A stretch of 64,000 bases of DNA from an uncultured Bacteroidota bacterium (GCA_902594745.1 CACJNF010000001.1:1-64000), one strand, 5' to 3'; shown: positions 25,772-35,845, counted from the first letter of the stretch. Program-made: numbers and translations. Notes: a model not told the origin generated them from the letters alone.

Positions 25772-26788
25772 TTATTTTCTGCTATAAATTTTTACTTCAA
25801 ATAACTTATTCCAGTTTTTTCCAGTAACAAATAATCTTCCGTTAAGCTCTGCTATACCATTCATTACATCTGTTTCAGGAGTGTTTAATACTTTATTTCT
25901 AATACCAGAAAAATCTATTACACTTTCAACTGCACCATCCTTAGGATTAATAATAATAATAACATCCCTGTTTTGCTGGTATGTATTTGCATAAATTTTT
26001 CCATCAATATATTCTAATTCATTAATATTTCTAATCCTTGATTTATCTGTCATAACATCAATAAAATCAATTTCTTCAAGTGTATTAGGGTCTAATCTCC
26101 ATATCTTGCTTGTTCCATCAGATTTATAAATGTATTCACCGTCGTTAGTTAGTCCCCATCCTTCAACGCTCTTATTATAATCAAAACTTCCAATTTTATT
26201 AAAATCAAGATCATATATAAAGCCAATTTTATTTCTCCATGTTAATTGAAATATTTTATCATTTAATATTGTCAAACCTTCAGCAAAATAATCATAGTTA
26301 AGATTTAGAACTTTTAGTATTTCGCCATTATTTAAATCAACTTTTCTTAATGAAGACCTACCATTTAGTCCTGTGCTTTCATATAAGTTATTCCCATAAA
26401 ATTCTAGCCCTTGAGTGTATGCATTTTGGTCATGGTTATACTCATTAATAATTTCATAAGTCATTATCTCAGGTTTCCTATTTGAGTAAACATCAAAAAT
26501 TCTATCTATAGAGTGCTCTACTCCATTAGAATAAATCTTGACTTTTGCTGAGTTCTCACCTAATTTTAAGTCTTTTAGAGTAGTCTCACTTTCAACTTCT
26601 TCTTCATTTAAGTAATATGCTGCGGAGTCAATAACTTGTCCTGATTTTGATTCTATAACAATTTTGATATTATCCCCATTGGAGATTATTTTGTCAGATG
26701 AGCTAATATTAATTTTAAAATCTTTATCACTAGAGCTTTGACAGTTAAATATTAATAATGGAAATAAAAAAACAACTGTATATTTCAT
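25772..26788 (-). CDS. Glutaminyl-peptide cyclotransferase, lipoprotein
   Basis: A 338-residue lipoprotein (lipobox LIFNC, Cys16). After an N-terminal beta-sandwich-like segment of about 100 residues, the rest matches the plant/bacterial-type glutamine cyclotransferase, a five-bladed beta-propeller: YNHDQNAYTQGLEF, ESTGLNGRSSLRKVDL, LTWRNKIGFIYD, EGWGLTNDGEYIYKSDG and INELEYIDGKIYAN. It converts N-terminal glutamine of proteins to pyroglutamate; in Bacteroidota this follows signal-peptide removal on exported proteins. Localisation to the periplasmic side by lipid anchoring is inferred from the lipobox. Confidence 0.9.
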   Translation of the reverse strand: MKYTVVFLFPLLIFNCQSSSDKDFKINISSSDKIISNGDNIKIVIESKSGQVIDSAAYYLNEEEVESETTLKDLKLGENSAKVKIYSNGVEHSIDRIFDVYSNRKPEIMTYEIINEYNHDQNAYTQGLEFYGNNLYESTGLNGRSSLRKVDLNNGEILKVLNLNYDYFAEGLTILNDKIFQLTWRNKIGFIYDLDFNKIGSFDYNKSVEGWGLTNDGEYIYKSDGTSKIWRLDPNTLEEIDFIDVMTDKSRIRNINELEYIDGKIYANTYQQNRDVIIIINPKDGAVESVIDFSGIRNKVLNTPETDVMNGIAELNGRLFVTGKNWNKLFEVKIYSRK

Positions 26789-26822
26789 GTATTAAATTTA
26801 TAACTAATATATTTAATAAATA

Positions 26823-27617
26823 ATGAGCAAGGTCATTTTAATCACTGGAACTTCCTCTGGATTTGGAAGAACAATAGCTGAAAAACTTCACTCTGAAGGA
26901 TACACTGTAATTGGGACATCTAGAAATGCTGAAAAAATTTACTCTAATTATTTAACCATTAAACTTGATATAAATGACTATGAAGCATCAAAGTCTGAAG
27001 TTAACCAGATAATAAAGAAATACGGCAAAATTGATGTTCTAATTAACAATGCAGGAATTAACATAACTGGACCAACTGAAACAATCAAAATGGATGATGT
27101 TAAAAGGGTATTTGATACAAATTTTTTTAGTCAGCTTAATTTAATCCAAACAGTCTTACCTCAGATGAGATCAAAAAAAATAGGTTTAATAATAAATATT
27201 ACTTCAATTGCAGGATATCTTGGCCTTCCTTTTTGGAGTGCTTATTGTGCATCAAAAGCTTCTTTTAGAGTTATAGCTGAAAGTTTAAATATTGAACTTA
27301 AAAAGTATAATATTAACGTTGTAAATATTGCGCCAGGTGACTATAAAACTGAAATTTTGAATAATAGGAGGGATTCAGATAACCCAAGTTCTTCACCTTA
27401 TTTTCAAGAATATGAAAATATTATTAAAAGTGTTAATGGAAAAATGAATCATGGAAGAGACCCGATTGAAGTTGCCAACTTAGTGTTGAAAATTATTAAA
27501 GAAAAGAAACCAAAAATTAATTACCTTGTTGGCGGTTTTCTTGAAAAGAAAATTACACTGAAAAGTCTATTACCAGATAAACTTTTTCAAAAAATAATAA
27601 TGAAACTATATAGCTAA
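26823..27617 (+). CDS. Short-chain dehydrogenase/reductase (SDR)
   Basis: A 264-residue classical SDR. The cofactor motif TGTSSGFGRTIAE is at the N-terminus, NNAG follows in the fourth strand, the catalytic serine is in NITSIAGYLG, and the YxxxK pair is in SAYCASKASF. The C-terminal ~50 residues, with KKPKINYLVGG, resemble SDRs acting on lipid or steroid-like substrates, but the substrate is not known. The start lies 34 bp from the divergent cyclotransferase gene, and the following aldolase begins 5 bp after the stop. Confidence 0.9.
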   Translation: MSKVILITGTSSGFGRTIAEKLHSEGYTVIGTSRNAEKIYSNYLTIKLDINDYEASKSEVNQIIKKYGKIDVLINNAGINITGPTETIKMDDVKRVFDTNFFSQLNLIQTVLPQMRSKKIGLIINITSIAGYLGLPFWSAYCASKASFRVIAESLNIELKKYNINVVNIAPGDYKTEILNNRRDSDNPSSSPYFQEYENIIKSVNGKMNHGRDPIEVANLVLKIIKEKKPKINYLVGGFLEKKITLKSLLPDKLFQKIIMKLYS

Positions 27618-27622
27618 GAATT

Positions 27623-28276
27623 ATGAAATTTTTTATTGATACAGCAAACCTAGACCAAATAAAAGAAGCTCAGTCTATTGGAATACTTGATGGAGTAACA
27701 ACAAACCCATCATTAATGGCAAAAGAAGGTATTACAGGTCAAAAAAATATTATTGATCATTATCTAAAAATTTGTGATATAGTAGATGGAGACGTATCTG
27801 CTGAAGTAATATCTGTTGATTATAAAGGAATTATAAAAGAAGGTGAAGAGCTTGCGTCACTTCATAAACAAATAGTTATTAAGGTTCCTATGATTGAAGA
27901 AGGTGTAAAAGCAATTAGATACTTTAATGATAAAGGACTTAAAACAAATTGTACTCTTGTTTTTTCATCAGGACAAGCTTTATTAGCTGCAAAAGCAGGA
28001 GCCACATATGTGTCTCCTTTTATAGGAAGACTTGATGATGTTTCTACTGATGGTCTAGACTTAATTAGTGATATTAGAGACATCTATGATAACTATGCAT
28101 ATGAAACAGAGATTTTAGCAGCTTCAATCAGACATACTATGCATATAATTGATTGTGCTAAAATTGGCGCTGATGTAATAACTAGTCCTCTAGCTGCCAT
28201 AAAGGGGCTCCTAAAACATCCTCTAACTGATATAGGTTTAGAGAAGTTTCTTAGTGATCATAAGAAAGGAAACTAA
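27623..28276 (+). CDS. fsa: Transaldolase-like fructose-6-phosphate aldolase
   Basis: A 217-residue protein of the small TalC/FSA transaldolase subfamily. It begins FFIDTANLDQIKEAQ and has DGVTTNPSLMAKEG, the Schiff-base Lys87 in QIVIKVPMIEEG, and YVSPFIGRLDDVSTDG. In organisms without a long transaldolase this form may serve as the pathway transaldolase; with a split transketolase in the same window that reading fits. The TAA stop overlaps the TAG of the convergent TlpA-like gene in CTAA. Confidence 0.92.
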   Translation: MKFFIDTANLDQIKEAQSIGILDGVTTNPSLMAKEGITGQKNIIDHYLKICDIVDGDVSAEVISVDYKGIIKEGEELASLHKQIVIKVPMIEEGVKAIRYFNDKGLKTNCTLVFSSGQALLAAKAGATYVSPFIGRLDDVSTDGLDLISDIRDIYDNYAYETEILAASIRHTMHIIDCAKIGADVITSPLAAIKGLLKHPLTDIGLEKFLSDHKKGN

Positions 28277-29655
28277 TTCATATCTAAAGTTTCTTCAATA
28301 TCATTAGTAAAAAGATTGCTAAAGCCATCAATAATATTTGATTTTTCATCAATAATTATTGTTTTATTTAAGAAAGTTAAAACCCAGCTTTTACTTGACT
28401 TCTCAAAATTTTGAAAAGAATACTGGTTTGTTAAATTAAGATTTAGAATATTTTGTGCTTGACTAACCATATCTGTATATGGCTGAATACATATTCCAAC
28501 AAATCTATAGTCTGGATATAGTCTTTTAAGTTCCTCAACTCTTCGAATAGTTCTCCTGTAGTGATTCATTTGAGTTTGAGACCAAAAGTAAATGAATGTT
28601 TTCTGACCTTTAAACTCTGAGTTACTTGAGGTTGTGTTTCCCTCAAAATTAATTATTTCAACATCTGGTAAAAGATTGCCTTTTTGCATTTTATTTATAT
28701 CTACATATAACTTTGTGATTTCATCTAGATATTTCTCAGATGTATTTACATATTTGAAATAGTCAATAAACTCATCATGAAATTCATTATTTCTATAATT
28801 TAAAATTTCTTCTATTGCAGTTGCTCTTGCTAGATTGTTCTTTAGATATGGATCACTTATCTGAGAGTCAATTATCAGTAGTTTTTTAACATTAAAATCT
28901 GTATTATTTTTTTCATAAAAATATATCTTACCGCTATCTAATGTCTTTTCATTAAAATAATTCATTAAATATGTTACATAAGGTTCAAAAAGAGATAGAT
29001 CAGAATCATTTAAGTCAATTTCATCTCTGTACTTGTAATATGATTCTCTTTTATTTTTTGTCCAATTTGTGCCTCTAAGAAGTGCATACCTTTCTAGCTT
29101 ATTAAAATAATTATACTTTATAATAGATTTAGTGATATTGTTAGATAATCTTTTTTGATCTACAGTTTTATCAAACAAATCCCAAATTCTGAGTTTCTCA
29201 TTCATTAAGGAGTCTATTTTCCTTTTAAAAACATCACTCTCTTCTACATAATATCTTGATAGATATTCATTTTCATAATCATCCATATTAGATATGTCAA
29301 CTAAAAAGTTATTTTTTGAAGATCCTTTTCCACTGAATGTTAATGATTCTTTAAAATCTTCAACATTAACTCTTATCCATAAGCTGTCTCCATTTTCTAT
29401 TATTATATATTGATTTTCAGGCAGGTGTTCAATTCTATAAATACCAGGCTTAATATTTTCAATTTTTTTAAAAAATTTATTTTCTGAGTCAAGTTCTAAA
29501 GAATCTAATTTGATGTTGTTGAAATAGAAATTAACATAATTAGATGAAGGATTTATTATTTCTCCTCCTAAAAAAAAATCATCTCTTGAGTTTTTATTAT
29601 TACATGAAGAAAAGATAAAAATTATACTTACTAATATTAGTTTAGAAATTCTCAT
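28273..29655 (-). CDS. TlpA-like thioredoxin-fold lipoprotein lacking CxxC
   Basis: A lipoprotein of about 460 residues with MRISKLILVSIIFIFSSC giving a lipobox Cys18. I choose the ATG at 29655; an upstream ATG at 29673 would add six residues. The C-terminal ~140 residues follow the TlpA/AhpC-type thioredoxin fold (LLPDVEIINFEGN, KTFIYFWSQTQMNHYRR, FVGICIQP), but the redox CxxC is replaced by SQTQ. The N-terminal ~110 residues look like a DUF4369-type beta domain followed by a long helical linker. A redox role is unlikely. The start is only 22 bp from the divergent ABC-F start. Confidence 0.72.
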   Translation of the reverse strand: MRISKLILVSIIFIFSSCNNKNSRDDFFLGGEIINPSSNYVNFYFNNIKLDSLELDSENKFFKKIENIKPGIYRIEHLPENQYIIIENGDSLWIRVNVEDFKESLTFSGKGSSKNNFLVDISNMDDYENEYLSRYYVEESDVFKRKIDSLMNEKLRIWDLFDKTVDQKRLSNNITKSIIKYNYFNKLERYALLRGTNWTKNKRESYYKYRDEIDLNDSDLSLFEPYVTYLMNYFNEKTLDSGKIYFYEKNNTDFNVKKLLIIDSQISDPYLKNNLARATAIEEILNYRNNEFHDEFIDYFKYVNTSEKYLDEITKLYVDINKMQKGNLLPDVEIINFEGNTTSSNSEFKGQKTFIYFWSQTQMNHYRRTIRRVEELKRLYPDYRFVGICIQPYTDMVSQAQNILNLNLTNQYSFQNFEKSSKSWVLTFLNKTIIIDEKSNIIDGFSNLFTNDIEETLDMN

Positions 29656-29677
29656 CTTATTATTTTTGCGCATATTT

Positions 29678-31300
29678 ATGTTATCAGTTTCTAACTTATC
29701 GTTGCAATTCGGAAAAAGAATCCTTTTTGATGAAGTAAATATAACTTTTTCTCCAGGAAATTGCTATGGTATAATTGGTGCAAATGGTGCAGGGAAGTCT
29801 ACTTTTTTGAAAATTTTATCAAAAGATTTAGAACCTAATACAGGGTCTGTTTTTCTAGAACCTGGAAAAAGATTATCTGTATTAGAACAAAATCACAACA
29901 GGTATGATGATAAAACAGTTATTGAGACTGTTATCCTTGGAAATCAAAAATTATTTGATTTAAAAAGTGAAATTGATTCAATTTATGCAAAAGAAGACTT
30001 TTCTGATAAAGATGCCGACAGAGTAGGGGAACTTCAGGCATCCTTTGAGGAAATGAATGGGTGGAATGCTGATGCTGACGCCGCTTTTCTTCTCTCCAGT
30101 CTTGGAATCTCTGAAGAAACACATAATTTATCTATGAGCGATATTGATCAGAAAGTGAAAGTGAAAGTTCTTCTAGCTCAGTGTCTTTTTGGTAATCCTG
30201 ATGTTTTGATTATGGATGAGCCAACTAATGATCTAGATTACACAACTGTTGAGTGGTTAGTAAATTTTATTAATGAATTTGAGAATACAGTTATTGTAGT
30301 GTCTCATGATAGATTTTTTCTAGATACAGTATGTACACATACATCAGATATAGACTTTAGCAAGATTAACCACTACTCTGGTAATTATACTTTTTGGCAA
30401 CAGTCAAGTGAGTTAGCGGCTAGACAGAAGCAGCAGCAAAATAAAAAAGCAGAAGAAAAGAAAAAAGAACTTCAAGAGTTTATTTCTAGGTTCTCTGCCA
30501 ATGTTGCAAAGTCTAAACAAGCTACTGCAAGAAAGAAAATGATTGAAAAATTAAATATTGAGGAGATAAAACCTTCTTCAAGAAGATATCCTGCAATTAT
30601 TTTTGAGCAAGAAAGAGATGCTGGTGATCAAATTCTTGAACTAAAATCTTTATCATATGAAAATGATGGTGAGACATATTTTAAAGACATAAGCTTTAAT
30701 CTTAATAAAGGTGAAAAGGTTTTGATTCTTTCAAAAAATTCAAGATCTGTTAATTTATTCTATGATTGTATTTCAGGATCTCTTAATCCTACAGAAGGTT
30801 CTTTCAATTGGGGTGTAACAACTTCTTTTGGTTATCTTCCAATGGATAATCATTCTTTTTTTGATAAAAACATTTCTTTAGTTGACTGGTTAAGACAATG
30901 GGCTAATAATGATGAAGAAAGGGAAGAATTATTCATTAGGAGTTTTCTTGGAAGGATGCTATTTGGTGGAGACGAAGCTTTAAAGTCTTGTAATGTTTTA
31001 TCTGGAGGTGAAAAAGTTAGATGTATGTTATCAAAGATAATGATGGGTAAACCAAATGTGTTACTTATTGATGAGCCAACAAATCACCTTGATCTTGAGT
31101 CAATAACTGCATTCAACAATTCTCTTATTAATTTTAAAGGCACAGTTCTCCTTAGCTCGAATGATAGAGCATTTGCTGAATCAGTTTCAAATAGAATTAT
31201 TGAAATCACTCCTAATGGGGTAATTGATAGCTATTTGCCGTTTAGTGAATATATTAATGATGATAAGGTGCTAGCCACAAGAGAGAAGCTTTATAACTAG
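29678..31300 (+). CDS. ybiT: ABC-F family ATPase (YbiT-like)
   Basis: A 540-residue protein with two ABC domains and no membrane segments, starting at the second Met (29678); an ATG at 29666 would add four residues. The first domain has Walker A GANGAGKST (34-42), Walker B VLIMDEPTNDLD and VVSHDR. Its signature is degenerate. The linker SRFSANVAKSKQATARKK is typical of the YbiT branch. The second domain has LSGGEKVR (441-448) and VLLIDEPTNHLD, but its Walker A is LSKNSRSVNLF and the switch His is Asn (SSNDR). ABC-F proteins bind the ribosomal E site and modulate translation; this one probably does too. Confidence 0.9.
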   Translation: MLSVSNLSLQFGKRILFDEVNITFSPGNCYGIIGANGAGKSTFLKILSKDLEPNTGSVFLEPGKRLSVLEQNHNRYDDKTVIETVILGNQKLFDLKSEIDSIYAKEDFSDKDADRVGELQASFEEMNGWNADADAAFLLSSLGISEETHNLSMSDIDQKVKVKVLLAQCLFGNPDVLIMDEPTNDLDYTTVEWLVNFINEFENTVIVVSHDRFFLDTVCTHTSDIDFSKINHYSGNYTFWQQSSELAARQKQQQNKKAEEKKKELQEFISRFSANVAKSKQATARKKMIEKLNIEEIKPSSRRYPAIIFEQERDAGDQILELKSLSYENDGETYFKDISFNLNKGEKVLILSKNSRSVNLFYDCISGSLNPTEGSFNWGVTTSFGYLPMDNHSFFDKNISLVDWLRQWANNDEEREELFIRSFLGRMLFGGDEALKSCNVLSGGEKVRCMLSKIMMGKPNVLLIDEPTNHLDLESITAFNNSLINFKGTVLLSSNDRAFAESVSNRIIEITPNGVIDSYLPFSEYINDDKVLATREKLYN

Positions 31301-33709
31301 TTACTTATCCCTAATTATAGCTCCAAAATCTGATTTTATTTTTTCTGACAATCTTGTCATTATTTTGTCAATAACTTTATCTGTAAGTGTTTTTTTAGAG
31401 TCGTTGAAAGTAAAACTTATCGCAAAAGATTTTTTATCTTTTCCGATTTTCTTATCCTTATACTCATCAAATAAATTGATTTCTTTTAAGATTTTATTCT
31501 CTTCTTTATAGGCTAAATTCTTAATATCATCAAAGGAAACATTCTCATCAAGTATCATTGAAAGATCTCTCCTTGAAGATGGAAATCTTGATATTTCCTG
31601 ATATTTAACTTTTTGTGAGGAATGTCTTAATAAGTCTAAATTTAAAGTACAGATATTAATCTTTTGATCTAAAGAGAAGTCATTAGCGTAATTTGAGTTA
31701 ATCTCACCAATGGATCCAATTTTTAGCTTTCCCTTTAAAATATTTAATTTATAGTCGTATAATTCGTCTTCACTAACTTCATATTTAAAATTCTCTATGT
31801 TAAGAATGGTAAATATTTTTTCGACGACTCCTTTCAGATAAAAGAAGTTATTTTCTTGATATTTTGTAATCCAATTTTCATCAAATACACTTCCAGTTAC
31901 TGATATTAACATTTTTCTTGTTTCATGAAATTCATTATCAATAGTTGAGTATACATTACCAATTTCAAATAATTTTAAATTTTTATTTTGTCTATTAATG
32001 TTATGATTGATAGTTTCTAATGAATTAGGAATTAATGATTTACGCAAGTTTGAAAGCTCAATCCCTTGTGGATTTAATAGTTCTACTGAATCCTCATTAA
32101 ATTTTTTATTAGTTGTTGGTGAGCATATCGAATTATTAATTATTTCATTAAATCCAATTCCAACTAATTGATTACTAATAATCGATTCAGTTTTAAAATT
32201 TTTATTATCAGAGGTATTCGGAATACTCATTGATATTTTATTATCTATATCAATGTTGTCAAACCCGAAAACTCTAAGTATTTCCTCTATCACATCAATT
32301 TCTCTAAATACATCATGTCTGTAGTCAGGTGCAATCAAATTAATTCCATCATCACTATAACCTTTTATCTCAAAATCAAGAGAAGTTAGGATTTGTGTAA
32401 CGATTTCTTTATCAATAAGTTGTCCTGAAACCTTTTCAATTCTATCATATCTTAAATAAACATCTTTGATTTCTTTTTTCAAATTATCTTCAACAAATAT
32501 TTCTGAAATATGGCATTCTGGATTAATTTCTTGTATTAATAGAGCGGCTCTTTTTAAAGCATAAATAACTTTATTTGGATCAACACCTCTTTCATACCTG
32601 TATGAAGCATCTGTAAAAAGTTGATGTCTTTTTGATGATTTTCTTATTGTAACAGAGTTAAAAATTGCTGATTCAAGAAATAAGCTATTTGTAGACTCAC
32701 TAACACCAGAATCAATTCCACCATAAATTCCTGCAAGACAAAGAGGCTCGCTATTAGAGCATATCATTAGATCCTCATTGTTAAGTTTTATTTCGCTTTC
32801 GTCTAGAGTTTTAAATTTTGTTCCTGATTTTAGTGATTTAACTGTTATATTTTCAATTTTATCAAGATCAAAAGCATGAAGAGGTTGACCAATTTCATGC
32901 ATTACATAATTTGTAATATCAACAATGCTATTGATTGGTTTAAGACCTATTGACTTAAGTTTATTTTGAATTTCTTGAGGAGAAGATTCAACATTTATAT
33001 TCTTTATTACCAAACCAGAATAAAATGGGCATTTTTCTGAATCTTCAACATTTACATTGATCTCCTTATCAATATTAACTGAACTAAATGAGTTAATTGA
33101 TGGTAAAATTAGATTAGATTTAATTTTTTTATAGTCTAGAAATGCTTTAAGATCTCTTGCCACACCATAATGTGACATTGCATCACATCTATTTGGAGTT
33201 AGTCCGATTTCCAAAATTTTATCTGATTGTATATTAAACAAGTCACTGATTGGTGTACCGGGTTTAATATTTTTTTTTAAAACCATTATGCCTTCATGTG
33301 AGTCACCCAATCCAATCTCATCTTCAGCACAAACCATACCGTTGCTTACAACGCCTCTTATTTTTGATTTTTTTATTTTTATTTCTATACCTTCATTTGT
33401 GTATATTTTTGAGCCAACTGTAGCAACAGGAACAATTTGTCCTTTTTCTATATTTGGTGCTCCACAAACAATTTCAAAGACTTCTTTGCCACCAATATCT
33501 ATTGAAGTAACTTTTAGCCTGTCAGCATTAGGATGTTTAACACACTCTAACACTTTACCTGCCACAACCCCTTTTAATCCACCTTTTATAGATTCGAAGT
33601 CAGATATTTTTTCAACTTCTAATCCTAAATTAGTAAGTATCTCAGATATCTCTTCTGGAGTATGATCAGTTTCAAGATAGTCTTTAAGCCAGTTAATTGA
33701 TATTTTCAC
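31301..33709 (-). CDS. pheT: Phenylalanyl-tRNA synthetase beta subunit
   Basis: An 802-residue protein with the full PheT domain order: an N-terminal EMAP/tRNA-binding domain (VVAGKVLECVKHPNADRLKV), B3/B4 editing domain (RCDAMSHYGVARDL), B5 (APDYRHDVFREIDVIEEILR), catalytic-like core and a C-terminal ferredoxin-fold anticodon-binding domain (SRFPSSRRDLSMILDENVSF). It pairs with PheS, whose gene is not in the window. Translation starts at a GTG. The gene abuts the convergent ABC-F stop with no spacer. Confidence 0.98.
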   Translation of the reverse strand: MKISINWLKDYLETDHTPEEISEILTNLGLEVEKISDFESIKGGLKGVVAGKVLECVKHPNADRLKVTSIDIGGKEVFEIVCGAPNIEKGQIVPVATVGSKIYTNEGIEIKIKKSKIRGVVSNGMVCAEDEIGLGDSHEGIMVLKKNIKPGTPISDLFNIQSDKILEIGLTPNRCDAMSHYGVARDLKAFLDYKKIKSNLILPSINSFSSVNIDKEINVNVEDSEKCPFYSGLVIKNINVESSPQEIQNKLKSIGLKPINSIVDITNYVMHEIGQPLHAFDLDKIENITVKSLKSGTKFKTLDESEIKLNNEDLMICSNSEPLCLAGIYGGIDSGVSESTNSLFLESAIFNSVTIRKSSKRHQLFTDASYRYERGVDPNKVIYALKRAALLIQEINPECHISEIFVEDNLKKEIKDVYLRYDRIEKVSGQLIDKEIVTQILTSLDFEIKGYSDDGINLIAPDYRHDVFREIDVIEEILRVFGFDNIDIDNKISMSIPNTSDNKNFKTESIISNQLVGIGFNEIINNSICSPTTNKKFNEDSVELLNPQGIELSNLRKSLIPNSLETINHNINRQNKNLKLFEIGNVYSTIDNEFHETRKMLISVTGSVFDENWITKYQENNFFYLKGVVEKIFTILNIENFKYEVSEDELYDYKLNILKGKLKIGSIGEINSNYANDFSLDQKINICTLNLDLLRHSSQKVKYQEISRFPSSRRDLSMILDENVSFDDIKNLAYKEENKILKEINLFDEYKDKKIGKDKKSFAISFTFNDSKKTLTDKVIDKIMTRLSEKIKSDFGAIIRDK

Positions 33710-33726
33710 TAGGTTAGTTTGATAAA

Positions 33727-33734
33727 CAAATATA
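33727..33734 (-). promoter_or_regulatory. Promoter-like -7 element TATATTTG upstream of pheT
   Basis: An exact TAnnTTTG match on the minus strand, 17 bp upstream of the pheT GTG start, in the 30-bp gap after recG. It suggests that pheT has its own promoter rather than only reading from recG. Confidence 0.4.
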
Positions 33735-33739
33735 CTTAA

Positions 33740-35845
33740 TCAGCTTATATATCTCCATAAATTTTTTGAATTTGAAGAAGTAGAGATTTCATATCTAATT
33801 GGTAAATTTTCCTTGTCAATCAGTCTGGGATCCTTATTAAGTATTTGCTCTGCACAATTTTTGGCCTCATTTAAAATATCAAAATCATAAATTATATCTG
33901 CTAGCTTAAATTTTAAAACTCCACTTTGTTTAGTCCCCAGCAAATCTCCTGGACCTCTGAGTTTAAGGTCAACTTCTGCAAGTTTAAATCCATCACTTAC
34001 TTTAACCATTGTATCAATTCTAATCTTTGAGTCTTCAGACAGCTTATCTTTTGTCATTAAAATACAATAACTCTCATCATTTCCTCTTCCAACCCTTCCT
34101 CTTAGCTGATGAAGCTGAGATAATCCAAACCTTTCTGCGCTCTCAATAACCATAACTGATGCATTTGGAACATTAACACCAACTTCAATTACAGTAGTTG
34201 AAACTAGAATTTGAGTTTCTTTTTTTATAAATCTACTCATTTCGTATTCTTTGTCTTTTGAATTCATTTTACCGTGAACAATACTAACCTGGTAATCAGG
34301 TCTAGGGAACTCTCTAACAATACTATTATACCCGTCCATAAGATCTTTGTAATCTAATTTCTCAGATTCATTAATTAGAGGGTATACAAGATATACTTGC
34401 CTTCCTTTTCTTATTTCTTTTTTCAGAAAACTAAAAACACTGAGTCTATTCTTATCATATTTATGAACAGTTTTAGTTTCTATTCTTCCAGGAGGTAGCT
34501 CTTTGATTGTTGAAACATCAAGATCTCCGTAAATGCTCATTGCTAGTGTTCTTGGAATTGGAGTAGCAGTCATAACTAGAATATGTGGAGCAGGATTATT
34601 TTTTTTCCAAAGTTTTGCTCTCTGAGCAACCCCAAACCTGTGCTGTTCGTCAATAACACTTAGTCCAAGATTATTAAATTGAACAGTATCTTCCAATATT
34701 GCATGAGTACCTACAAGAATATTAATTTTTCCTGATTTTAAATTTCTATGTATCCTTGTTCTATCACTAGATTTTGTTGAACCAGTTAAAAGCTCAATTT
34801 CCACATCTAAATCCTTTATCAGCTCTCTAATTGAATTGTAATGTTGGTTAGCAAGAATTTCAGTTGGTGCAAGAATAGAGGACTGATAACCATTGTCAAT
34901 AGCTATTAACATGACCATTAAAGAGACAATTGTTTTACCTGATCCAACATCACCTTGGAGTAATCTATTCATCTGCTTTCCATCCCTAAAATCATTTCTA
35001 ATTTCTTTTATAACTTTTTTTTGATCTTTAGTTAGTTCAAAAGGCAATGATTTAGCGTAAAAATCATTCAAATTGTTACCAACTTTTTCAAATTTAAATC
35101 CGTTAAGTTTTATTATTCTATCGTTTTTAGACAACTGAAAACCTATTTGATTAAAAAAAAGCTCTTCGAATTTTAGTCTTCTGATTGACTGTGATAATAA
35201 TTCCTGTGATTCAGGTAAGTGAATATTTATAAGGGCTTGATATCGGTCAATAAGGCTATATTCTTTTAATATGGAAGCTGATAGATTTTCTTTTATATGA
35301 ACTTGGATAGAATTTAAAAGATTAAAAATTATCTTAACAAAGTATTTTTGTGTTACTCCTTCGGCTATTAATTTTTCAGTCGATGAATATATCCCATGAA
35401 GTCTTCTAGGTATATTTCTTTCAAAACTTTCTTTTGTCTTTATTTCTGGGTGAGCAATGGAGACTTTATTACCATACCAGTTTAGTTTACCATAAACTAC
35501 ATACTCCTTGTCAACTTTTACTGATTCTTCAACCCAACTAAATCCTCTATACCAAATTAAATCAATCTTACCCGTTTCATCATAAAATTCACAATTAAGC
35601 CTATCTCTATATCTAACCTTAGTTTTTTTTATTGATTTTATTTTACCAATAATTTGAACTTCTGAGTTGTTCAGAGGAAGTTGATTGATCTTAAAAAAAC
35701 TCATTCTGTCTATGTATCTAAAGGGGTAGAAGTCTATTAAGTCCTTTACAGTTTTAATATTCAATTCATCATTAAGAAGTTTTGATCTTGAAGGACCAAC
35801 ACCTTTAATAAATTCAACAGATTGGTTTAAAAAATCATTATTCAC
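33740..35845 (-). CDS. recG: ATP-dependent DNA helicase RecG
   Basis: A 701-residue protein. The N-terminal wedge (OB-fold) domain begins FIKGVGPSRSKLL. The helicase core has Walker A LLQGDVGSGKTIVSL, ILAPTEILANQHY, DEQHRFGVAQR, MTATPIPRTLAMS and the C-terminal RVGRGNDESYC. It regresses stalled replication forks and processes Holliday junctions. It overlaps the upstream exported amidohydrolase by 8 nt, an unusual pairing of a cytosolic repair helicase with a secreted enzyme. Confidence 0.97.
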   Translation of the reverse strand: MNNDFLNQSVEFIKGVGPSRSKLLNDELNIKTVKDLIDFYPFRYIDRMSFFKINQLPLNNSEVQIIGKIKSIKKTKVRYRDRLNCEFYDETGKIDLIWYRGFSWVEESVKVDKEYVVYGKLNWYGNKVSIAHPEIKTKESFERNIPRRLHGIYSSTEKLIAEGVTQKYFVKIIFNLLNSIQVHIKENLSASILKEYSLIDRYQALINIHLPESQELLSQSIRRLKFEELFFNQIGFQLSKNDRIIKLNGFKFEKVGNNLNDFYAKSLPFELTKDQKKVIKEIRNDFRDGKQMNRLLQGDVGSGKTIVSLMVMLIAIDNGYQSSILAPTEILANQHYNSIRELIKDLDVEIELLTGSTKSSDRTRIHRNLKSGKINILVGTHAILEDTVQFNNLGLSVIDEQHRFGVAQRAKLWKKNNPAPHILVMTATPIPRTLAMSIYGDLDVSTIKELPPGRIETKTVHKYDKNRLSVFSFLKKEIRKGRQVYLVYPLINESEKLDYKDLMDGYNSIVREFPRPDYQVSIVHGKMNSKDKEYEMSRFIKKETQILVSTTVIEVGVNVPNASVMVIESAERFGLSQLHQLRGRVGRGNDESYCILMTKDKLSEDSKIRIDTMVKVSDGFKLAEVDLKLRGPGDLLGTKQSGVLKFKLADIIYDFDILNEAKNCAEQILNKDPRLIDKENLPIRYEISTSSNSKNLWRYIS

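Noticed and set aside
33288-33665. A 125-codon open frame antisense to pheT
   Set aside because: It lies within the conserved N-terminal tRNA-binding region of pheT and has no recognisable domain; an AT-rich reverse-strand shadow.
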